A stretch of DNA of 64,000 bases from Salipiger abyssi (GTDB taxonomy: Bacteria; Pseudomonadota; Alphaproteobacteria; Rhodobacterales; Rhodobacteraceae): positions 682,001 to 746,000 of the forward strand of contig NZ_CP015093.1 in assembly GCF_001975705.1 (NCBI RefSeq). The letters are read 5' to 3'. This document shows, one piece after another, positions 61,316-64,000 of the stretch. The notes beneath the pieces are model-generated. The model did not search any database. It worked only from the letters and a program-made list of their open reading frames with translations, and was not told the DNA's origin. Within the stretch, counting starts at the first letter, position 1. Each line of letters opens with the position of its first letter. Both the position numbers and the translations under genes were made by a program.

Positions 61316-62170
61316 TCAGTTGCGGACCGAGGGGCCTTCGACGTCGAGACCGTTACCGCGCGAGGCGACATAGAGTTCGAGCGCCACGAATTCCGGCGAC
61401 CCCGGGCTGAACGTCTCGGCGCGGGTGTCGCGGATGCAGCCCTTGAAGCGGCTGTGCATGCCGTTCAGCTTGGCGTTCTTCAGGCGATAGGTCGGAAAGG
61501 CGTTGATCTGGCCCTGAGACAGGTGGTCGGCACGGATATAGTTGCCGTAGTTCTGCTCGTGGCAGTTGGCGCAGGAGAGCTCCAGCATCCCGTAGCGGGT
61601 GTAGTAGATCTCCTTGCCCTTTTCCCAGGTCTCGGCGGCGGGGCCGTCTATCGCCACGTTCACCGGCATGCCGCGCGACACCGAGGCCAGCAGCGCCTCC
61701 ATGTTGATGGCGTCGCCGGAATCGTATTTCCACGCCTCGGCGCCCATGCGCTCGGTGCGGCAGGCGTTCATCTGCATTTGCAGGGTGCGGACCTCGCCGG
61801 CCTCTTCGTTCCACTTGGGATAGACCGCGCGCACGCCGGCCATGCTCTCGGGTTCGTTGTGGCAATCGGCGCAGGATTTGCCCTCGCTGCCCTCGGCGGT
61901 GTTCCAGGTGTCGATGGCGACATCGACAAAGATCATGCCGGGATTGTCGAAATCGTCCATCTCCATGGCCTGGGTGTCGTCGTCGCGGAAGTGCCAGCCC
62001 GACATGACCTCGTCGAGATGCCCGTCGAGATGCGGTGCGGCGGCGGCCTTGGTGGTGATTTCGATATCGCCGTTGATGACAAGCGTGTCGTCATCCGCCC
62101 CGCCCGCGACAAGCACCGGAGCGGTCAGGGCCAGCATGGCGGCGGCAGCCGTCAGCGTCTTGAAAATCAT
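61316..62170 (-). CDS. soxA: Diheme cytochrome SoxA, L-cysteine S-thiosulfotransferase subunit
   Basis: 284 residues. Signal peptide (FKTLTAAAAMLALTAPVLVA). Heme motifs CADCH (100-104) and CANCH (200-204), with the active-site thiocysteine Cys245 in FKGCIRDTRAE. The Cys137 in NACRTERM belongs to the diheme type. SoxXA links thiosulfate to the SoxY cysteine. Confidence 0.96.
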   Translation of the reverse strand: MIFKTLTAAAAMLALTAPVLVAGGADDDTLVINGDIEITTKAAAAPHLDGHLDEVMSGWHFRDDDTQAMEMDDFDNPGMIFVDVAIDTWNTAEGSEGKSCADCHNEPESMAGVRAVYPKWNEEAGEVRTLQMQMNACRTERMGAEAWKYDSGDAINMEALLASVSRGMPVNVAIDGPAAETWEKGKEIYYTRYGMLELSCANCHEQNYGNYIRADHLSQGQINAFPTYRLKNAKLNGMHSRFKGCIRDTRAETFSPGSPEFVALELYVASRGNGLDVEGPSVRN

Positions 62171-62190
62171 GTAGGTTCCCTCCCTGGAAA

Positions 62191-62220
62191 GCCCCGTCCC
62201 GCACCTCTGCGGGACAGGGC
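62191..62220. other. Hairpin between soxZ and soxA
   Basis: GCCCCGTCCCGC (62191-62202) pairs with GCGGGACAGGGC (62209-62220), one mismatch, after the soxZ stop on the minus strand. It lacks a T-run beyond TTT and probably acts as an mRNA stabiliser or attenuator. Confidence 0.55.
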
Positions 62221-62230
62221 GATTTTTGGC

Positions 62231-62560
62231 TCAGCCGATGGCGATTTTTTTGCTTTCTTCGTAGACCGACCCGTCATCGTCGTACCAGGTGAACTTGAAT
62301 TCACCGGCTTCGGGCACGGTGGCCTCGAATTCGAAATAGGGGTTGGTCGAGATCGCCGGCTCCATCGTCACGTCGATCACGCTCTCGCCGTTGAACTCGC
62401 AGGTGAAGCGGTTGATGATCGAGCGCGGGATCACGTTGCCGCTGCTGTCCTTGCGCTGGCCCGATTCCATCGGGTGGCTGATGAGCGTCTTGATGGTGAT
62501 GGCCTCACCGGCCGATGCCGATTTCGGGACCTTGACGCGGGGTTTGACACCGTCTGCCAT
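62231..62560 (-). CDS. soxZ: Sulfur carrier complex subunit SoxZ
   Basis: 109 residues: VKPRVKVPKSASAGEAITIKT, SHPMESGQRKDSSGNVIPR and FKFTWYDDDGSVYEES, all normal for SoxZ. It lacks a signal peptide and is probably exported with SoxY through the Tat system. Forms the SoxYZ heterodimer. Confidence 0.96.
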   Translation of the reverse strand: MADGVKPRVKVPKSASAGEAITIKTLISHPMESGQRKDSSGNVIPRSIINRFTCEFNGESVIDVTMEPAISTNPYFEFEATVPEAGEFKFTWYDDDGSVYEESKKIAIG

Positions 62561-62593
62561 GTGTTCTGTCTCCTGAAATTCTGGTTATGCCGA

Positions 62594-63013
62594 TCAGCCG
62601 CCGCAGCCGCCGATGGTCACTTTCACGGTCTTGCTGGCGCGGGCAAAGGAGCCGTCGGCCAGTTTCGCGATGGCCACGACATCCTGCGTGCCGGCAAGCC
62701 GGATGCGGGTCGAGGCGTATTGCGAGGCGGCCAGCGGGCCAAAGGCGAACTTGGCCACGCCCGGGGTCGGGTTGCCGGTGGCCAGCACCAGGATCTCCGA
62801 GGCGCCGTCGGCGCTCACTTCGATCGGCACGGTGTTGCCGTTCTCGGCAATCTCCGGCGCGGTCAGGTCGAGCCCGGTATCGGCCATCTCGGCCCCGCCG
62901 GTGAACTCGGCGATCCATTCTTCCGTGGTGGCGGCATAGGCGCCTTTCGGCAGCATGGCGACCAGCGCGGCGGCGGCGCCCACGGCAAGGGTTTCACGAC
63001 GTGTGAATTCCAT
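62594..63013 (-). CDS. soxY: Sulfur carrier SoxY
   Basis: 139 residues. Tat signal (TRRETLAVGAAAALVA). The C-terminus ends IGGCGG, the flexible arm with the substrate-carrying Cys137. All Sox intermediates are bound to this cysteine. Stop-to-start distance to soxZ is 33 bp. Confidence 0.97.
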   Translation of the reverse strand: MEFTRRETLAVGAAAALVAMLPKGAYAATTEEWIAEFTGGAEMADTGLDLTAPEIAENGNTVPIEVSADGASEILVLATGNPTPGVAKFAFGPLAASQYASTRIRLAGTQDVVAIAKLADGSFARASKTVKVTIGGCGG

Positions 63014-63050
63014 GTTTCCGTTTCTCCTAAACTGTTTCGGGTCGCGTGCG

Positions 63051-63527
63051 TCAGTTGTCTTTCAGCGTCATGAGGAACGCGACCACGTCCTCGACATCCT
63101 GGGCCGACAGGATCGGCTCGATCGGATCCGGTGCCGCCTTGCCGGTGTAAGCGTCGCCCGGGCGGATGAACCCGCTGGTCTTGTAGAAGGCCGGCATCAC
63201 CGTGCCGTCGAAGGTCTTCTTCGCGTTCACGAGAATGCCGCGCAGCTCTTCGGGGGTGCGATACTCGCCGATACCGTCGAGCACCGGGCCGACCTCGCCC
63301 TGAAACGGCACATCGGGCAGCGCCGCCACGGCGTGGCAGGACACGCAGTTGCCCATCGATTTCTCGGAAAAGATCTGACGCCCCTTGTCGACATCGCCGG
63401 CAGAGCCGGTCAGCGAGGCCTCGACCTCACCGTATTCCCCGAAGGCGACATCGTCGGGCGCGACCACATTGGCGAATGCCGCGCTCGCAGCCAACACGGC
63501 TGCCACTGTCAATCCAGTAAGCCTCAT
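63051..63527 (-). CDS. soxX: Monoheme cytochrome SoxX
   Basis: 158 residues. Sec signal (LTVAAVLAASAAFA), heme site CVSCH (61-65), axial Met in GTVMPAFYK. Partner of SoxA in the thiosulfate-binding enzyme. First gene of the soxXYZABCD series here, ATG at 63527, with a repressor-type inverted repeat about 90 bp upstream. Confidence 0.95.
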   Translation of the reverse strand: MRLTGLTVAAVLAASAAFANVVAPDDVAFGEYGEVEASLTGSAGDVDKGRQIFSEKSMGNCVSCHAVAALPDVPFQGEVGPVLDGIGEYRTPEELRGILVNAKKTFDGTVMPAFYKTSGFIRPGDAYTGKAAPDPIEPILSAQDVEDVVAFLMTLKDN

Positions 63528-63618
63528 ATTCCCTCCCTTGGCTCCTCAGACCTTGCTGGCCTGTTCCTCCTAGCTGTCGCATACCGTAGTCCACCGCGAC
63601 CCATTCACGCAACATCAA

Positions 63619-63634
63619 ATTCACAGAAATGAAT
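63619..63634. promoter_or_regulatory. ATTC-N8-GAAT inverted repeat between soxW and soxX
   Basis: ATTC-ACAGAAAT-GAAT, extended by one base on each side to AATTC...GAATT with inner A-T pairs. This is the pattern for ArsR-family persulfide sensors of the SoxR/SqrR/BigR group. In Paracoccus-type clusters SoxR acts in the soxW-soxX intergenic region, so position and sequence agree. Confidence 0.6.
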
Positions 63635-63655
63635 TATTGATGATACCGCCGCAGC

Positions 63656-64000
63656 TCAGTCGGTCTTGCCGTTCGCGCGTTCCTGGATGCGGCGCGCGTG
63701 GTAGCGCTGGAAATCCTCGCCGTTATCAAGCTCGTACCGCTTCTCGTTCACCCAGGTGAACATATCGAGCGTGGTGCCCTTGCCGAAGGCGCCCGGCATC
63801 ACCGCCACCGCCGACTCGATGGCCGTGGCGCCCTCCTCCACCTCTTCGGGCAGGAAGATGATGTTGGGGGTGAACAGCACCCGCCACTTCGCGGCGGCCT
63901 CCTTTTCCGACATCGATTCCCCGTCGAAATCGGTGATCTCGGTGTCGCCATGCAGGTTCACCTGCACGACAAAGAAATTCTCCTCGATATAGGCCGCCAC
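63656..64000 (-). CDS. soxW: Thioredoxin SoxW, C-terminal part (cut by window edge)
   Basis: The last 114 residues of a thioredoxin-fold protein. VVQVNLHGDTEITDFDG and the cis-Pro loop WRVLFTPNIIFL are typical of SoxW. The CxxC active site would lie upstream, outside the window, so redox function cannot be verified. In-frame ATG at the right edge is internal. Same strand as soxX, 128 bp before it, with the SoxR-type repeat between them. Confidence 0.85.
   Translation of the reverse strand: MAAYIEENFFVVQVNLHGDTEITDFDGESMSEKEAAAKWRVLFTPNIIFLPEEVEEGATAIESAVAVMPGAFGKGTTLDMFTWVNEKRYELDNGEDFQRYHARRIQERANGKTD

Noticed and set aside
59581..61410. Long plus-strand open frame opposite soxB
   Set aside because: Antisense shadow; soxB has full metal-site motifs and Tat signal.
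1..64000. CRISPR array, prophage, insertion sequence or defence island
   Set aside because: No regularly spaced direct repeats, transposase, integrase, phage structural or known defence genes were seen in the window.

Overview
This is a 64 kb, GC-rich chromosomal segment with dense, mostly operonic genes. Gene content points to an alphaproteobacterium of the Rhodobacteraceae/Roseobacter type: a Sox sulfur-oxidation cluster of the Paracoccus type (soxW-X-Y-Z-A-B-C-D-E-F), a PccR/ScfR-type acyl-CoA regulator beside pccB, the polyhydroxyalkanoate repressor PhaR, an Hmu heme-uptake island, and several intergenic palindromic repeat families. Genus cannot be assigned by eye. No prophage, insertion sequence, rRNA operon or CRISPR array was seen. 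The only RNA genes found are two identical tandem tRNA-Gly(GCC) genes.

Layout. 1-3 kb: start of pccB (minus, cut by the window edge), an MFS exporter, and a PccR-like regulator with TTTGCAAA-type operator motifs. 3-14 kb: housekeeping genes (gatCA, a cell-wall amidase, a UPF0173 hydrolase, metY, MOSC and SIMPL proteins) and a 945-residue protein that joins a GspL/PilM-like domain to a PilP/GspC-like domain. 14-22 kb: uvrD, a small RTX protein behind an AT-rich leader, pyruvate carboxylase (with the same TTTGCAAA motifs upstream), a rhodanese, a DUF4405-like membrane protein and the tRNA pair. 22.7-32.4 kb: a complete heme-acquisition island (secreted protein, exbB, two exbD, tonB; TonB-dependent receptor; hmuSTUV; IsdG-like heme monooxygenase). 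32.5-36.5 kb: a probable quinone/aromatic-electrophile detoxification operon (glutathionyl-hydroquinone reductase, extradiol dioxygenase, DoxX, NADP-binding reductase) divergent from its LysR regulator. 36.7-39.1 kb: rlmJ and three tandem TerB-like proteins. 39.4-47.8 kb: a polar amino-acid/opine-type ABC importer and a gamma-glutamyl-polyamine (Puu-like) catabolic set. 48-54.4 kb: a DegT-family aminotransferase, phaR, a small low-GC patch, clpX, clpP, a CDF metal exporter and a lipoprotein. 54.4-64 kb: the sox cluster on the minus strand, running off the right edge inside soxW.

How they work together. Heme is moved by the TonB/ExbB/ExbD-energised receptor, then HmuTUV, then handled by HmuS and the IsdG-like enzyme. 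Putrescine-like amines or amino acids brought in by the ABC system can be gamma-glutamylated by the two glutamine-synthetase homologues, oxidised by the PuuB-like flavoprotein and released by the glutamine amidotransferase. SoxXA, SoxYZ, SoxB and SoxCD form the thiosulfate-oxidising periplasmic complex. SoxE and SoxF are accessory electron-transfer proteins, but soxF carries an apparent one-base deletion in its FAD-binding motif.

Points most worth a second look: the frameshifted soxF; the second ExbD with Asn replacing the proton-carrying Asp; the GspL-PilP fusion; the shared acyl-CoA-regulator motif at pccB, pccR and pyc; the stand-alone RTX module in an AT-rich patch; the tandem TerB triplet; and exact operator-like palindromes upstream of the polyamine genes and soxX. 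I did not find a clearly new multi-gene defence or conflict system.
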